A stretch of DNA of 64,000 nucleotides from positions 2,991 through 66,990 of the forward strand of contig CAJUIV010000003.1 in NCBI GenBank assembly GCA_910586905.1. Reading direction: 5' to 3'. The translations under genes were made by a program, and so were the position numbers. The notes below the pieces were generated by a model. That model worked only from the letters and a program-made list of their open reading frames with translations. It was not told the origin of the DNA and did not search any database. The stretch comes from an uncultured Christensenellaceae bacterium. GTDB lineage: Bacteria > Bacillota > Clostridia > Christensenellales > CAG-314. How positions within the stretch are numbered: the first letter of the stretch is position 1; each line of letters starts with the position of its first letter. Below are positions 1 through 8,317 of the stretch, piece after piece.

Positions 1-1223
1 ATTTCAACACAAAAATGCGCGAGCATATCGAGCAAGTTATGGCGCTGGGCGGCGGTACCTTGAAAACGTGGTGCGACGTCAAAAGGGACGAGAACGGCGC
101 CGACATCAAAGGCTCCGAAAAAATCAAGGTCGGCTATGGTATGGCAAACCAATTCGTACCACTTGCGTGGAATAATGCCGAGGTTACGGAGGGCGTTTTT
201 ATTTCCCGCGAGGCAAAAGCCGGCTATTATTACACAAGGCTGGAGTTTCACCACTGGGACGGCAGCGAGTACGTTATCAGCAACGAGCTTTACCGTCATA
301 AAATCGGCAACTCGGAAAGTCAAGACATATTCGGGGAGCGCGTACCGCTTAACGAGCTTTACGTAAACCTTTCCGGCGAGGCAAAAGTAAGCGGCTTGCA
401 GAGGTCGCTTTTTTCGTACTATCGCACGAATATAGCAAACAACCTCGACGATAACAGCCCGCTGGGGGTGAGTATTTACGCAAATGCACTCTCAACGCTT
501 AAAGCGCTGGACGTTTGTTTTGATAGCTTTGTGCGCGAGTTTACACTGGGTAAAAAGCGCATAATCGTGCCGTCGTCCGCTATCAGATACGTAAACAACC
601 CGGACACCGGGCAGCGGTGCCGCTATTTCGACGCCGACGACGAGGTTTACGAGGCAATGGACACGGACGACCTCGAGAGCTTGCAAATCAAGGATAACAC
701 GGTGGAGCTGCGCGTCGAGGAGCACGAGGCGGCAATCAACGCTTTTCTCGGTATCCTTTCCTTTCAGCTGGGACTTTCGCCCGGCACGCTCACCTTTGAC
801 AAGGTGGAGGGGCTCAAGACTGCTACCGAGGTTATCTCGGAAAAATCCAAGACCTACAAGACGGTAAAACAACATCAAAGCAGCGTCGAGGAGGCAGTCA
901 AAAAGCTGGTGCGCAACATCATAGACGTGGCAATCCTTTACGGCATAGAGTACGAGGGCGAAAGCGTCGAAAGCCTCGCGGCTGGCGGGTACGACATTGC
1001 AATCTTTTTCGACGACGCTATTATCCAAGACCGGCAAACGAACATCAACGAGGGAGTGCTGCTTGTGAGCAATTCGCTTATGAGCAAAAAAAAGTTTATG
1101 ACCGATAAACTCGGATACACTCCGGAGGAGGCGGACGCGGAGCTCGGACAAATAGCTGCGGAAAGCAATATCACCGGTGCCACGATAGACTTTTCAACGT
1201 TATTCCCGAAAGGGGGTAGTTAA
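1..1223 (+). CDS. Phage portal protein (5' end outside window)
   Basis: Portal proteins form the dodecameric ring at the capsid vertex through which DNA is packaged and ejected. The reading frame is open to the window edge: codons F-N-T-K precede the first ATG at 15, so that ATG is internal and the N-terminus is missing. About 405 residues are visible. They are acidic and mixed alpha/beta, with a C-terminal half (around VEGLKTATEV and SVEEAVKKLV) typical of SPP1 gp6-type or A118-type portals, which contact the clip and stem. Its place directly before the minor capsid gene, with a 1-nt stop/start overlap at 1223, supports the call. The family call comes from sequence character and gene order; a divergent minor capsid protein 1 is the alternative name used for the same family. 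Confidence 0.8.
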   Translation, partial: FNTKMREHIEQVMALGGGTLKTWCDVKRDENGADIKGSEKIKVGYGMANQFVPLAWNNAEVTEGVFISREAKAGYYYTRLEFHHWDGSEYVISNELYRHKIGNSESQDIFGERVPLNELYVNLSGEAKVSGLQRSLFSYYRTNIANNLDDNSPLGVSIYANALSTLKALDVCFDSFVREFTLGKKRIIVPSSAIRYVNNPDTGQRCRYFDADDEVYEAMDTDDLESLQIKDNTVELRVEEHEAAINAFLGILSFQLGLSPGTLTFDKVEGLKTATEVISEKSKTYKTVKQHQSSVEEAVKKLVRNIIDVAILYGIEYEGESVESLAAGGYDIAIFFDDAIIQDRQTNINEGVLLVSNSLMSKKKFMTDKLGYTPEEADAELGQIAAESNITGATIDFSTLFPKGGS

Positions 1224-3244
1224 TGGCAGGGCTGCCTCGTGATTTCCTCGAACAGCTGGCGCAGCCGCTTATCGACGTATATACCAGTATAGAGGACGAG
1301 CTTATCCAAAACATTGCAAAGCGTTTCAATACCGGCAAAGGATTGACGACGCAGGAGTGGCAGCTTAAAAAGCTGGCAGAGCTCGGCGGGCTTACGCAAG
1401 ACAATATCAAAACTATTGCCAAGTATGTGGGGCAAGTGCCGGAGCTGGTACAAACCGCGCTCGAAAGTGCAGCCTTTCAAGCACTCAAAGAGCTTGAGCC
1501 GCAATTCGCGGAGGCGGTGAGGCTGGGATACCTAAACCCGACCGATACACCGCTTATGAGCGAAAGCGTCAAGCAAGCTATATCAAACTATGCAAAGCAA
1601 GCGCTGGACGATTTCAACCTCGTAAACACTACAATGCTTAACAGCTCGCTGGACGCATACCGAAAAGGTATTGCAAACACTGTCAGCGCCGCGACATACG
1701 ACAGTGCCCAAAAAACTATGAACGTGGCAGCCGGTGAGGTCGTTACTGGAGTAAAGAGCCGGCAAAAAGCACTCTCGGACGCTATCAAAAAAATGGCAGA
1801 CGAGGGGATTACAGCATTTTACGATAAGGCAGGGCGCAAGTGGTCGCCCGAGGCTTATGTCAATATGGACATACGAACGACGGCAACAAACACCGCTCAC
1901 GCAACAACCTTTGCAAAATGCGACGATTACGGGCTTGACCTTATAGAGATAAGCTCGCACGCCGGCGCTCGTCCAAAATGCGCAAACGACCAAGGCAAGC
2001 TATTTTCACGGTCGAATAAGAGCGGCGCCGTCCGCGACGGCAACGGACAAAGTATCACATATTACCCGTGGAGCTCCAGCAGCAACGGAGCGCCCGACGG
2101 TATTCTCGGTATCAACTGCGGACACTTTGCAAGCCCGTTTTTCCCCGGCTTATCGTACAAGCGCAGCGAGGAAACACAAGACTTTGAAAAGAACGCAAAA
2201 GAGTACGCGCAAAGCCAGCAGCAGCGTGCGCTCGAGCGCGACGTCAGAGAGGCAAAGCGCGAGGCAATGGCGCAAAAGGCGGCGGGAAATCAAGAGGCTT
2301 ACGAGGAGGCGGCGGCAGCGCTTAAAGCCAAGCAAGACAAATACAAGAGCTTTTGCTCGGATACCGGCAGAACACCTCGAAACGACCGCTTGCAAGTCAA
2401 TGGGTACGACCGCAGAACTGCGGCGGACGTTGCCAAGACAAACAGAGAGGCGGCGGAGCGCTTAAAGCGTGAGGCGGCGGGCGGCTTGACAAAAGAGCCC
2501 GAAAAGCCTATAATAAAGACCGACAAAGTAAAAGACGCTTACGGTGCAGAGCGCGCAAGGGCGGTCGGCGAGCAAGTGGCAAATGCGCCGCCTATTTTCG
2601 GCGAGGTATGGAACAAGTACGCGGACAACATAGGCTTTGATAGTACGACATACCGCGGCACTGCACACTATAGCCCGGCGTCGGGTAAAGTGAGCCTCAA
2701 CCTTGAGCGGGACGCACTGGGTACAGCGCACAAGCCGGCTTATGAAACTACTTTCCACGAGCTGGGGCACCTTTTCGACCATAGCGCTGGCGCGTCCGGG
2801 TACGGCTCCCGCTTTTTAGCGGCGTCGGGTAAATATTCCGGCGGTATATTTAGCAGTACCTTAAAAGCAGAGGCGGAGGCTTACACTAAAGCGGTGCAAG
2901 AGCGTTTGCGAGCGGAGGCGGTAGCAAAAGGGCTTAAGGCGTCAAGTGTACTAATAGGCGACGCGAGGCGTGCTATTCGCTCCGAAATATGGGAGCTTGC
3001 GAAAACTCACGGAGCAATCGCCACGGGCGACATTTCCGACATTTTCGAGGGAGCTACCCGTGGAAAGATTACCGGAACAGCTGGACACGGAGCAAGCTAC
3101 TGGAGCAGCCACGACGTGAGCGTGGAGGCTTTCGCGGAAATGTTCAGCGCGTCAATATGCAATCCGGCGTCGCTCGCGCAAATACAGCGCTTTTTCCCGC
3201 AGTCATACAACATCTTTTTGCAGATACTTAAGTCTATGATATAG
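1223..3244 (+). CDS. Phage minor capsid protein 2 fused to a C-terminal zinc metallopeptidase (HExxH) domain
   Basis: Residues 1 to about 395 look like the phage minor capsid 2 / Mu gpF-like head morphogenesis family: a helical N-terminus, then the Cys-containing core with SSHAGARPKCANDQG and GILGINCGHFASP, and a basic helical tail. After a Lys/Glu-rich linker (about 395-440) comes an unrelated domain carrying TTFHELGHLFDH (His512, Glu513, His516) and, about 120 residues later, EAFAE (Glu635, Glu639). This is the layout of gluzincin-type zinc peptidases, where a downstream Glu is the third ligand. Typical members of the capsid family end before this domain, so the protein is a fusion of 673 aa. 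Minor capsid proteins of this type can be carried in virions; that the peptidase is injected or matures the head is inference. The start at 1223 overlaps the portal stop by one base. Confidence 0.85.
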   Translation: MAGLPRDFLEQLAQPLIDVYTSIEDELIQNIAKRFNTGKGLTTQEWQLKKLAELGGLTQDNIKTIAKYVGQVPELVQTALESAAFQALKELEPQFAEAVRLGYLNPTDTPLMSESVKQAISNYAKQALDDFNLVNTTMLNSSLDAYRKGIANTVSAATYDSAQKTMNVAAGEVVTGVKSRQKALSDAIKKMADEGITAFYDKAGRKWSPEAYVNMDIRTTATNTAHATTFAKCDDYGLDLIEISSHAGARPKCANDQGKLFSRSNKSGAVRDGNGQSITYYPWSSSSNGAPDGILGINCGHFASPFFPGLSYKRSEETQDFEKNAKEYAQSQQQRALERDVREAKREAMAQKAAGNQEAYEEAAAALKAKQDKYKSFCSDTGRTPRNDRLQVNGYDRRTAADVAKTNREAAERLKREAAGGLTKEPEKPIIKTDKVKDAYGAERARAVGEQVANAPPIFGEVWNKYADNIGFDSTTYRGTAHYSPASGKVSLNLERDALGTAHKPAYETTFHELGHLFDHSAGASGYGSRFLAASGKYSGGIFSSTLKAEAEAYTKAVQERLRAEAVAKGLKASSVLIGDARRAIRSEIWELAKTHGAIATGDISDIFEGATRGKITGTAGHGASYWSSHDVSVEAFAEMFSASICNPASLAQIQRFFPQSYNIFLQILKSMI

Positions 3245-3256
3245 GAGGTTAAGACA

Positions 3257-3427
3257 ATGGCAGACGAGTATATCGACCTTTTAATGCAATATCAAGATAA
3301 ATTCGGGGAGCCTTATTTGCTTAATCCCGAGTATCAGACCGACGAGGAGGTTATCGCCGGCATAAAGCAGTGCCTTGAAACCGGAAAACCCCGGCAAAAG
3401 GATAGCGGCAGCGACACGATAATATAA
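3257..3427 (+). CDS. Small acidic phage protein of unknown function (56 aa)
   Basis: This short ORF begins MADEYIDLLMQYQ and ends in DTII before TAA. A strong Shine-Dalgarno (aggagg at 3243-3248) lies 8 nt before the ATG and directly follows the stop of the minor capsid gene, so translation is likely. No known motif is visible; it is acidic and probably helical. Two terminator-like hairpins follow it, so it is the last gene of the first transcription segment in view. Small ORFs between minor capsid and scaffold genes are common in siphophages of Clostridia, but I do not recognise this family. Confidence 0.6.
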   Translation: MADEYIDLLMQYQDKFGEPYLLNPEYQTDEEVIAGIKQCLETGKPRQKDSGSDTII

Positions 3428-3430
3428 GCG

Positions 3431-3459
3431 AAAGCTCACCAATTTGGTGGGCTTTTTTT
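3431..3459 (+). terminator. Rho-independent terminator after the minor capsid segment
   Basis: The inverted repeat agcccaccaa/ttggtgggct (one G-T pair) closes on a short loop and is followed by a run of seven T. It sits 3 nt after the stop of the small ORF and before the scaffold gene. Confidence 0.75.
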
Positions 3460-3484
3460 ATACCGTTATATCAGCACCACGCGC

Positions 3485-3505
3485 AGCACCGCGGCGGTGC
3501 TTTTA
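3485..3505 (+). terminator. Second, GC-rich terminator-like hairpin before the scaffold gene
   Basis: The arms agcaccg and cggtgct close on a 2-3 nt loop and are followed by tttta. It lies 26 nt after the first terminator. The T run is short, so it could instead be a processing or attenuation hairpin in the leader of the capsid transcript. Confidence 0.45.
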
Positions 3506-3609
3506 TATTGCCCTCGATATGGCGTAAAACTACCGAAAAATACGCGAGGCGCCAAGCGACACGAACGCAAATTCGCCCACTCTAAAGGCGTAAAAGAAAG
3601 GAGTAGATT

Positions 3610-4098
3610 ATGGACAGAAAGACAATCAGAGCAATTCTCGCAGACGAAACGCTCGACGAGAGCGCAAAGGTGAGCAGACTTTTGCAAATGCACCACGACG
3701 AGGTGGCAGACATCAAAAGCGGGCTCAAAACGGACGAGGACGTAAAGGCTGCCGTTGCGGAGGCGTTAAAGAACGCACCCAAGGCGGTAAAGGTAGAGGA
3801 AACCGAGGAATACAAAAAGCTACTGCAAGAGCTTGACGACTACAAGTATAGAACAGAGCTCACGACGCAACTCAAGGGTGCCAAGGTAAAAGATAAATTC
3901 CTCGCCGACGTTATCGCCAAAATCAAACGCGACGAAAAGCTGGACGAACAGCTCCCGAAACTCCGCGAGGAATTCGGCGAGTATTTCGACGAGGGCGCGC
4001 CTCAACCGCAACCGCCGGCTCCCAAGCCCGTATTTAGCGGCGACCCGCAGCCCACACCCCCGGGTGCACAACCCAAACCTATACCGAAATTATTTTAA
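3610..4098 (+). CDS. Capsid scaffolding protein
   Basis: A 162-aa, highly charged, helix-rich protein placed directly before the major capsid gene. Residues about 1-130 are Lys/Glu-rich coiled-coil-like (for example EYKKLLQELDDYK), and the last 30 residues are Pro-rich (PQPQPPAPKPVF and PKPIPKLF). This resembles Gp20/DUF4355-type scaffolds, which nucleate the procapsid and then leave it. The Shine-Dalgarno aaaggag lies 7 nt before the ATG. The role rests on position and composition, since scaffolds conserve little sequence. Confidence 0.75.
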   Translation: MDRKTIRAILADETLDESAKVSRLLQMHHDEVADIKSGLKTDEDVKAAVAEALKNAPKAVKVEETEEYKKLLQELDDYKYRTELTTQLKGAKVKDKFLADVIAKIKRDEKLDEQLPKLREEFGEYFDEGAPQPQPPAPKPVFSGDPQPTPPGAQPKPIPKLF

Positions 4099-4119
4099 TT
4101 AAAAAGGAGTAACAAAATT

Positions 4120-5238
4120 ATGGCAAGAATTGAAACTCTCGCTATTTTAGCGAGCAACACGGGCAACGACTACCTCGCAGAAAAGTACGGCGTGGTTATC
4201 GACAACATCAGCAACGGCACGATTTCGTCCCAGCTCAAAAACAAAGATTTAAGCGGCGACCCCTCCACGGGCTCCGTTGAGGCAAAGCGTTTTTGCAACA
4301 GCAAGGCAAACCCCTACGGTACCGCAAGAGCGGGCGGCAAGGGCGACAAGCTCAAAGCTAAACCCGTAACCGTTGCAATCGACACCAACGAGGAAATTAT
4401 CGAGGAGGTCGAGGAAAAAGACGTATCTTTGTACGGCGTCGAGGGGCTCGTTTCCCGCCGCGTGAGCAATCACGAAATGGTTATGAAAAAGAGCCTCGAA
4501 AAATCTTTCTTTGCGTGCGCTGCTGCGCACTGCGAGGTATTCACTACCAAAGAAACCGCTATCGAAAAAATCGTCGAGGCGGCGGTGCAGCAGGTCGAGA
4601 ATACCAAAAACGAGTACGTGGACGGCGTGCCCCGCGAGTACATCTCGGTTACGCTCAATACCACGGCTTACGGCGAACTCGCCGAATATTTCGACAAGGT
4701 GCAAAACCCCGGCGATTACAACACGGCGACCGGCAAGGTGCGCGTTTTCCATAACGTAAAATGCTACAGCAGCACCGACTTGCCCGCCGGCGTAAAGTTT
4801 ATCGTTATGGTGGACGGCGCCGTCGCGCAGCCCGTAAAAGCGAACGTATGCAACGCTGCAAAAATTCCTTTCTCGGACGCTTACGGTTTCGGCGTTTTCT
4901 ACTATCACGGCGAAAAGTCGGTTATGCCCGACCTTACGCTCACTTACACCGACGGCGTGCTCAATGCAACGCTTAAGGCGGGCACGGACGCAACCCATAC
5001 CGCTGCGGTGGTTGATACGCTCAAGGGCGCAAAATACTTCTACAAGGCGGGCGCTACCGTAACCGCTCCCGCGGTCGGCGAGGAATTCAAGGCAACCGGC
5101 TTTACCGCGTGGGACGGCGAGGAGGAGCTTGTTTGCGCGAGCGGCAACAAAATTGTGATTGTCGAGGTCGTGCAGGGGCTTAAAACCGAAACCGTCGCAA
5201 GAGTTACCGCCAAACTCGACGCAGTGGTCGGCGCTTAA
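4120..5238 (+). CDS. Major capsid protein
   Basis: At 372 aa this follows the scaffold with a 21-nt gap and a good Shine-Dalgarno (aaaaaggag). The N-terminal part (MARIETLAILASNTGNDYLA), with its Gly/Asn-rich loop and long acidic helix (NEEIIEEVEEKDVSLYGVEG), and the central DAYGFGVFYYHGEKS segment fit HK97-fold capsid proteins of Clostridia siphophages. The last 90 or so residues (from about TDATHTAAVV) look like an added beta-rich Ig-like or decoration domain. The name rests mainly on genome position and size. Confidence 0.8.
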   Translation: MARIETLAILASNTGNDYLAEKYGVVIDNISNGTISSQLKNKDLSGDPSTGSVEAKRFCNSKANPYGTARAGGKGDKLKAKPVTVAIDTNEEIIEEVEEKDVSLYGVEGLVSRRVSNHEMVMKKSLEKSFFACAAAHCEVFTTKETAIEKIVEAAVQQVENTKNEYVDGVPREYISVTLNTTAYGELAEYFDKVQNPGDYNTATGKVRVFHNVKCYSSTDLPAGVKFIVMVDGAVAQPVKANVCNAAKIPFSDAYGFGVFYYHGEKSVMPDLTLTYTDGVLNATLKAGTDATHTAAVVDTLKGAKYFYKAGATVTAPAVGEEFKATGFTAWDGEEELVCASGNKIVIVEVVQGLKTETVARVTAKLDAVVGA

Positions 5239-5630
5239 TGGCGTACATTGATTACAAGTATTACTCGGAGCAGTACGTGGGGGAGCCTCTCGACGAGGAG
5301 GCTTTCCCGCGCTATTTGCGGCGTGCGGAGGAGGTTATCGACAGTATAACTCGGTACACCGTAAAACAGAAAGGGCTTGCGTCTTTTGACGATTTCGTAC
5401 AGGAACAAGTCAAGACCGCGACGGCTGCGCAAATCGAGTATTACGTTATCAATGGGCTTGAGGTCGCCACCGACGGAAAGCTGCCCGAAAGTTTTACGGT
5501 CGGCAAGGTGTCGGTTACAACCGGCGGCGGCAGTGCTGGAAATGGCGGACGCAGCAATGCGGTGGCGCCGAAAGTACGAGCGGCTCTCGAGCAGACCGGG
5601 CTACTTAATAGAGGGGTGGGCGTATGTTAA
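5238..5630 (+). CDS. Head-tail connector (gp6/gp15-like adaptor)
   Basis: A 130-aa protein that starts inside the stop codon of the capsid gene (taATG), a sign of translational coupling. The N-terminal half is helical with DEEAFPRYLRRAEEVIDSITRY, the usual pattern of connector proteins that bind the portal ring (a helix, then AxxxIDxxTxR). A Gly/Ser-rich segment (VTTGGGSAGNGGRSN) precedes the C-terminal helix. It overlaps the next gene by 7 nt. The family is inferred from position, size and the helix motif. Confidence 0.7.
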   Translation: MAYIDYKYYSEQYVGEPLDEEAFPRYLRRAEEVIDSITRYTVKQKGLASFDDFVQEQVKTATAAQIEYYVINGLEVATDGKLPESFTVGKVSVTTGGGSAGNGGRSNAVAPKVRAALEQTGLLNRGVGVC

Positions 5631-5989
5631 GACCTATCCCGCTGCGAATTCTTAAGACCGCTGCGGTGCTTACCGTGCCGCAACAGGTGGAAAGGTGGGG
5701 CGAGGTTACACCAAGCACGACAAACCTTTCTAAAACCCACTTGCAAGCCTCCAATGCGGTAAAAAGAACAAAGGACAGCCGCGAGGTCGTGCTGCGAGCA
5801 ATCCTTTTTTATGACACAAAAAACAGCTTACCGCGTGGCGTCGATTTCAACGCTTTGAAAACGCAAGCGGACGAGGCGGGCGGGTGTATGACCCTCGAAA
5901 TAGAGGGGCTTGCGTACACCGTTGAAACGGTGGAGCCTATCCCGGACGACTGCGGCGGTATTCACCATTACGAGCTCGGGCTTGTATAG
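5624..5989 (+). CDS. Putative minor capsid / head-closure protein (Minor_capsid_1 type)
   Basis: A 121-aa protein beginning MLRPIPLRILKTAAVLTVPQ. Such short, beta-rich proteins (here LEIEGLAYTVETVEPI) follow the connector in A118-like and Clostridia phages and act as head-closure or stopper rings at the portal-tail junction. The start overlaps the previous stop by 7 nt. No catalytic motif is visible. Family assignment rests on position and general resemblance. Confidence 0.6.
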   Translation: MLRPIPLRILKTAAVLTVPQQVERWGEVTPSTTNLSKTHLQASNAVKRTKDSREVVLRAILFYDTKNSLPRGVDFNALKTQADEAGGCMTLEIEGLAYTVETVEPIPDDCGGIHHYELGLV

Positions 5990-5998
5990 GAGGCGGTT

Positions 5999-6343
5999 AT
6001 GGCGGGCGTAAAAATTGACTTTGACGCAAAAGCAATTCGCGCAAGAGTGCAAAAGGGTATCGACAAATCAGTGGCTCCACTAATGGAGCAAGTGCTCAAA
6101 GATAGCAATTACTATTGCCGACAAGACCAAGGCACGCTAATAGCGAGCAGTCAAACAGCGAGCCGCCCAGCCGACGGCGTTTTAATATGGAATACCCCAT
6201 ACGCTCGGCGCGTTTATTACGTGGGCGTCCCCAGTAAAGACGTAAACAAAAACGCGGAGCTTATGTGGTTTCACAAAGCGCAAAGCGTACACGGCAACGA
6301 GTGGGCAGCGCTCGCACAAAAGACTATCAAAAAGGAGGTGTAA
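5999..6343 (+). CDS. Putative minor capsid protein (Minor_capsid_2 type)
   Basis: A 114-aa protein starting MAGVKIDFDAKAIRARVQKG behind a strong Shine-Dalgarno (aggagg). The segment DSNYYCRQDQGTLIASS and the later NTPYARRVYY resemble the HK97 gp10-like/minor capsid 2 family, where the pattern (short helix, D-S-G-T-L-x-x-S, then YA-x-x-x-Y) is usual in neck or tail-completion proteins. The position between head-closure and terminator-type genes agrees. Confidence 0.7.
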   Translation: MAGVKIDFDAKAIRARVQKGIDKSVAPLMEQVLKDSNYYCRQDQGTLIASSQTASRPADGVLIWNTPYARRVYYVGVPSKDVNKNAELMWFHKAQSVHGNEWAALAQKTIKKEV

Positions 6344-6346
6344 ACG

Positions 6347-6745
6347 GTGGACTGGATACTGGACGCAATTATCGACGAAATCGAAAAAAACCTCAAACTC
6401 TACAGCAGCGTAAAAGTGGGCTCGCTCCCGCAGCGCAGCGGTATAGCTATGTATATCGGGGCAGGCTCGCCGCAATCCAAGTATATGGATAAAGCGACGC
6501 TCAATACGCTATACGCAACAGTAAACGCAAAACACAAAGACCAAAGGCAAGCCGCCGCAGCACTTGAAAAAATACACTCACACCTTAATCGCTTAAGTGT
6601 TTATCCGAGTGGGGTGCACGACGGGAAAAGCTGGCAGATTACCGATATTTCCACGTCGTCCGCGCCTAACTTTATAGGACAAGAGGGCGACGGGCAACAC
6701 CTTTACGGCTCGATTTTGCAAATCAAATTTTATTATGGAGGCTAA
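6347..6745 (+). CDS. Putative minor capsid / tail terminator protein (Minor_capsid_3 type)
   Basis: A 132-aa protein with a GTG start (VDWILDAIIDEIEKNL) 3 nt after the previous stop. The Shine-Dalgarno aaggaggtg overlaps the previous gene's end. The C-terminal half has beta strands (SWQITDISTSSAPNFIG and YGSILQIKFYYGG), as in tail terminator proteins that cap the tail tube before it joins the head. Gene order (connector, closure, neck, terminator, tail tube) is the main evidence. Confidence 0.65.
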   Translation: MDWILDAIIDEIEKNLKLYSSVKVGSLPQRSGIAMYIGAGSPQSKYMDKATLNTLYATVNAKHKDQRQAAAALEKIHSHLNRLSVYPSGVHDGKSWQITDISTSSAPNFIGQEGDGQHLYGSILQIKFYYGG

Positions 6746-6749
6746 TACA

Positions 6750-7211
6750 GTGAACAAATTTTTGACTATGTACGGCGTGAGTGCGGAAATCGACACCGCG
6801 GAAAACGGCGCAACAACGGAAAACTGGGCAGTGCTCGGCGAGGGTATCGAAAACCTCGCGGAGGCTCTCAACGAGGTAGTATATTCCGGTTTCTACCTCC
6901 ACAACGGAGGCTATGGCAATTCGGAGGTTACGGGTATGCAGCCCGTCGTAACTATGAGCGGTAAGCGCATAGTGGGCGACGCGGCGCAGGATTACCTTTT
7001 CAATCCCGACCGCAAATACGGGCTCGGCGAAAAGCGCAAATCCAAGCTCAAACTCACCACGGCGAGCGCGGAGGGCGACGTGGTTATCACGTGCCCCGTT
7101 ACCATTGCAAACATACAGGAGCTTTCCGGCAATACGCAAGACGGCTCGGCAATTTCGTTTGAGCTCCGTTTTAACGGCAAGCCGGAAATCACCACGGGCA
7201 GCAAAGAATAA
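6750..7211 (+). CDS. Major tail (tube) protein
   Basis: A protein of about 153 aa starting VNKFLTMYGVSAEI at the GTG at 6750. I prefer this start to the ATG at 6735 because ggagg at 6737-6741 is well placed for it and would lie inside the longer form. The sequence is beta-rich with few charged helices, as tail tube proteins are: for example MSGKRIVGDAAQDYLF and AISFELRFNGKPEITTG. It sits before the tail assembly chaperones and tape measure gene, as the tube gene normally does. Confidence 0.75.
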   Translation: MNKFLTMYGVSAEIDTAENGATTENWAVLGEGIENLAEALNEVVYSGFYLHNGGYGNSEVTGMQPVVTMSGKRIVGDAAQDYLFNPDRKYGLGEKRKSKLKLTTASAEGDVVITCPVTIANIQELSGNTQDGSAISFELRFNGKPEITTGSKE

Positions 7212-7221
7212 TCACAAATCA

Positions 7222-7255
7222 GAGCGTAAGAGGGGCGCGTCCCCTCTTATTGCTC
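7222..7255 (+). terminator. Strong hairpin after the major tail gene, without a T run
   Basis: The arms taagagggg and cccctctta pair perfectly around a 5-nt loop, with outer gagc/gctc pairs. It lies 11 nt after the tail tube stop. No T run follows, so partial attenuation or 3' protection of the abundant tube mRNA is likelier than full termination. Confidence 0.5.
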
Positions 7256-7280
7256 AAATTTAATACGGAGGTTTTTTATT

Positions 7281-7682
7281 ATGTTTGAACTTAAACGCAG
7301 CGAGAAAATCGTTGAACAAATCAAGCTCGGCGACGAGATTATCGAGGTAAACCTTGACGCCGGGGCAATACAAGCACGTTTTACGAAAGGGTATAACGAA
7401 CTGCTCCGTGCGCAGAACGCACTAAACGGCGCTACAAGCGACACACTCGACGCGGTGAGCGATAAGCTGGAGCAATACGGCAACGCCGTTGTAGGCGTCT
7501 TGCAAGTCATTTTCGGCGAGGAAAATACGCAAAAAATCCTTGCTTTTTACGAAAATAATTACAGCGAGATGTTTACGCAGATTTACCCCTTTATCGCCGA
7601 GGTGATAATCCCCAAGATTTCCGAGGCAAGCAAGCGCAAAGCCGAGGAACTCAAGGCGCTTTATAAGGGACGCAAGAAATGA
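7281..7682 (+). CDS. Tail assembly chaperone-like protein (first of two)
   Basis: A 133-aa acidic, helical protein (MFELKRSEKIVEQIKLGDEI) between the tail tube and tape measure genes. In siphophages this position holds the gpG/gpGT pair that coats the tape measure protein during tail assembly. Its end (KALYKGRKK) overlaps the next gene by 4 nt (atga). I see no clear slippery heptamer at the junction, and the second gene has its own start, so a frameshifted fusion is not proposed. Confidence 0.65.
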   Translation: MFELKRSEKIVEQIKLGDEIIEVNLDAGAIQARFTKGYNELLRAQNALNGATSDTLDAVSDKLEQYGNAVVGVLQVIFGEENTQKILAFYENNYSEMFTQIYPFIAEVIIPKISEASKRKAEELKALYKGRKK

Positions 7683-8317
7683 AAATAACCTTACACTTTC
7701 CGCTCCCTTATGCGGTGGTGTACGGTGGTAAAACTTACAAATTAAAGCCTTATTTTGACAATGTGCTCAAAGTCTTTGCTTTGCAAAAAGAGCAAGACCT
7801 ATCAGAGCGCGACCGGCTCGAGGTGAGCCTCGACCTACTTGTAAAAAGTAAGCACTCCAAGCTATCGGAAAGAGATAAAACCGGACTGCTCAATGCTATT
7901 TACGACGTCCTTATGGACGAGGAAAAGAGAGAGCCCGACGGTACAGCCCCCATATTTGACTTTGTGCAAGACGCTGGATATATCTATGCGTCTTTTTTGT
8001 CGGATTACGGGCTTGACCTTTACGAGCAGCAAGGGCGTTTACACTGGTGGGCGTTTATTCAGCTATTCCGGGGATTGTCGGAGGGGGCAAAAATCGTCCA
8101 AGTTATGCAAATACGAGCAAAGCCTATTCCGGCGCCGACAAAGTACAACGCAGAGGAACGCAAGCAGCTTGCCCGGCTCAAAGCGCAGTATGCGCTTAAG
8201 ACGACGCAAGAGGAACGCGAGCGCAATTTTGCGGCTGGACTTAAACGGCTGGCTGGGCTTATGCGCGGAATAGCAGAAAACGAGGAGGTGAGCAGACAGT
8301 GGCAGACGGAAAGGTAA
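7679..8317 (+). CDS. Bacteriophage Gp15-like protein (second tail assembly gene)
   Basis: A 212-aa protein starting MKITLHFPLPYAVVYGGKTY. It resembles the Gp15 family of A118-like phages, which lies between the tail chaperone and tape measure genes and has an N-terminal beta hairpin followed by helices with a Trp-rich stretch (GRLHWWAFIQLFRGL). It is coupled by overlap to both neighbours. The C-terminus is a Lys/Glu helix. Function is probably tail assembly, inferred from context. Confidence 0.7.
   Translation: MKITLHFPLPYAVVYGGKTYKLKPYFDNVLKVFALQKEQDLSERDRLEVSLDLLVKSKHSKLSERDKTGLLNAIYDVLMDEEKREPDGTAPIFDFVQDAGYIYASFLSDYGLDLYEQQGRLHWWAFIQLFRGLSEGAKIVQVMQIRAKPIPAPTKYNAEERKQLARLKAQYALKTTQEERERNFAAGLKRLAGLMRGIAENEEVSRQWQTER

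Noticed and set aside
492..1151. Long minus-strand open frame (219 codons) opposite the portal gene
   Set aside because: It mirrors the codon pattern of the GC-rich portal gene, has no ribosome site and no recognisable protein. The same holds for the 249-codon frame at 4249-4998 opposite the capsid gene and the 240-codon frame at 9900-10622 opposite the tape measure repeats.
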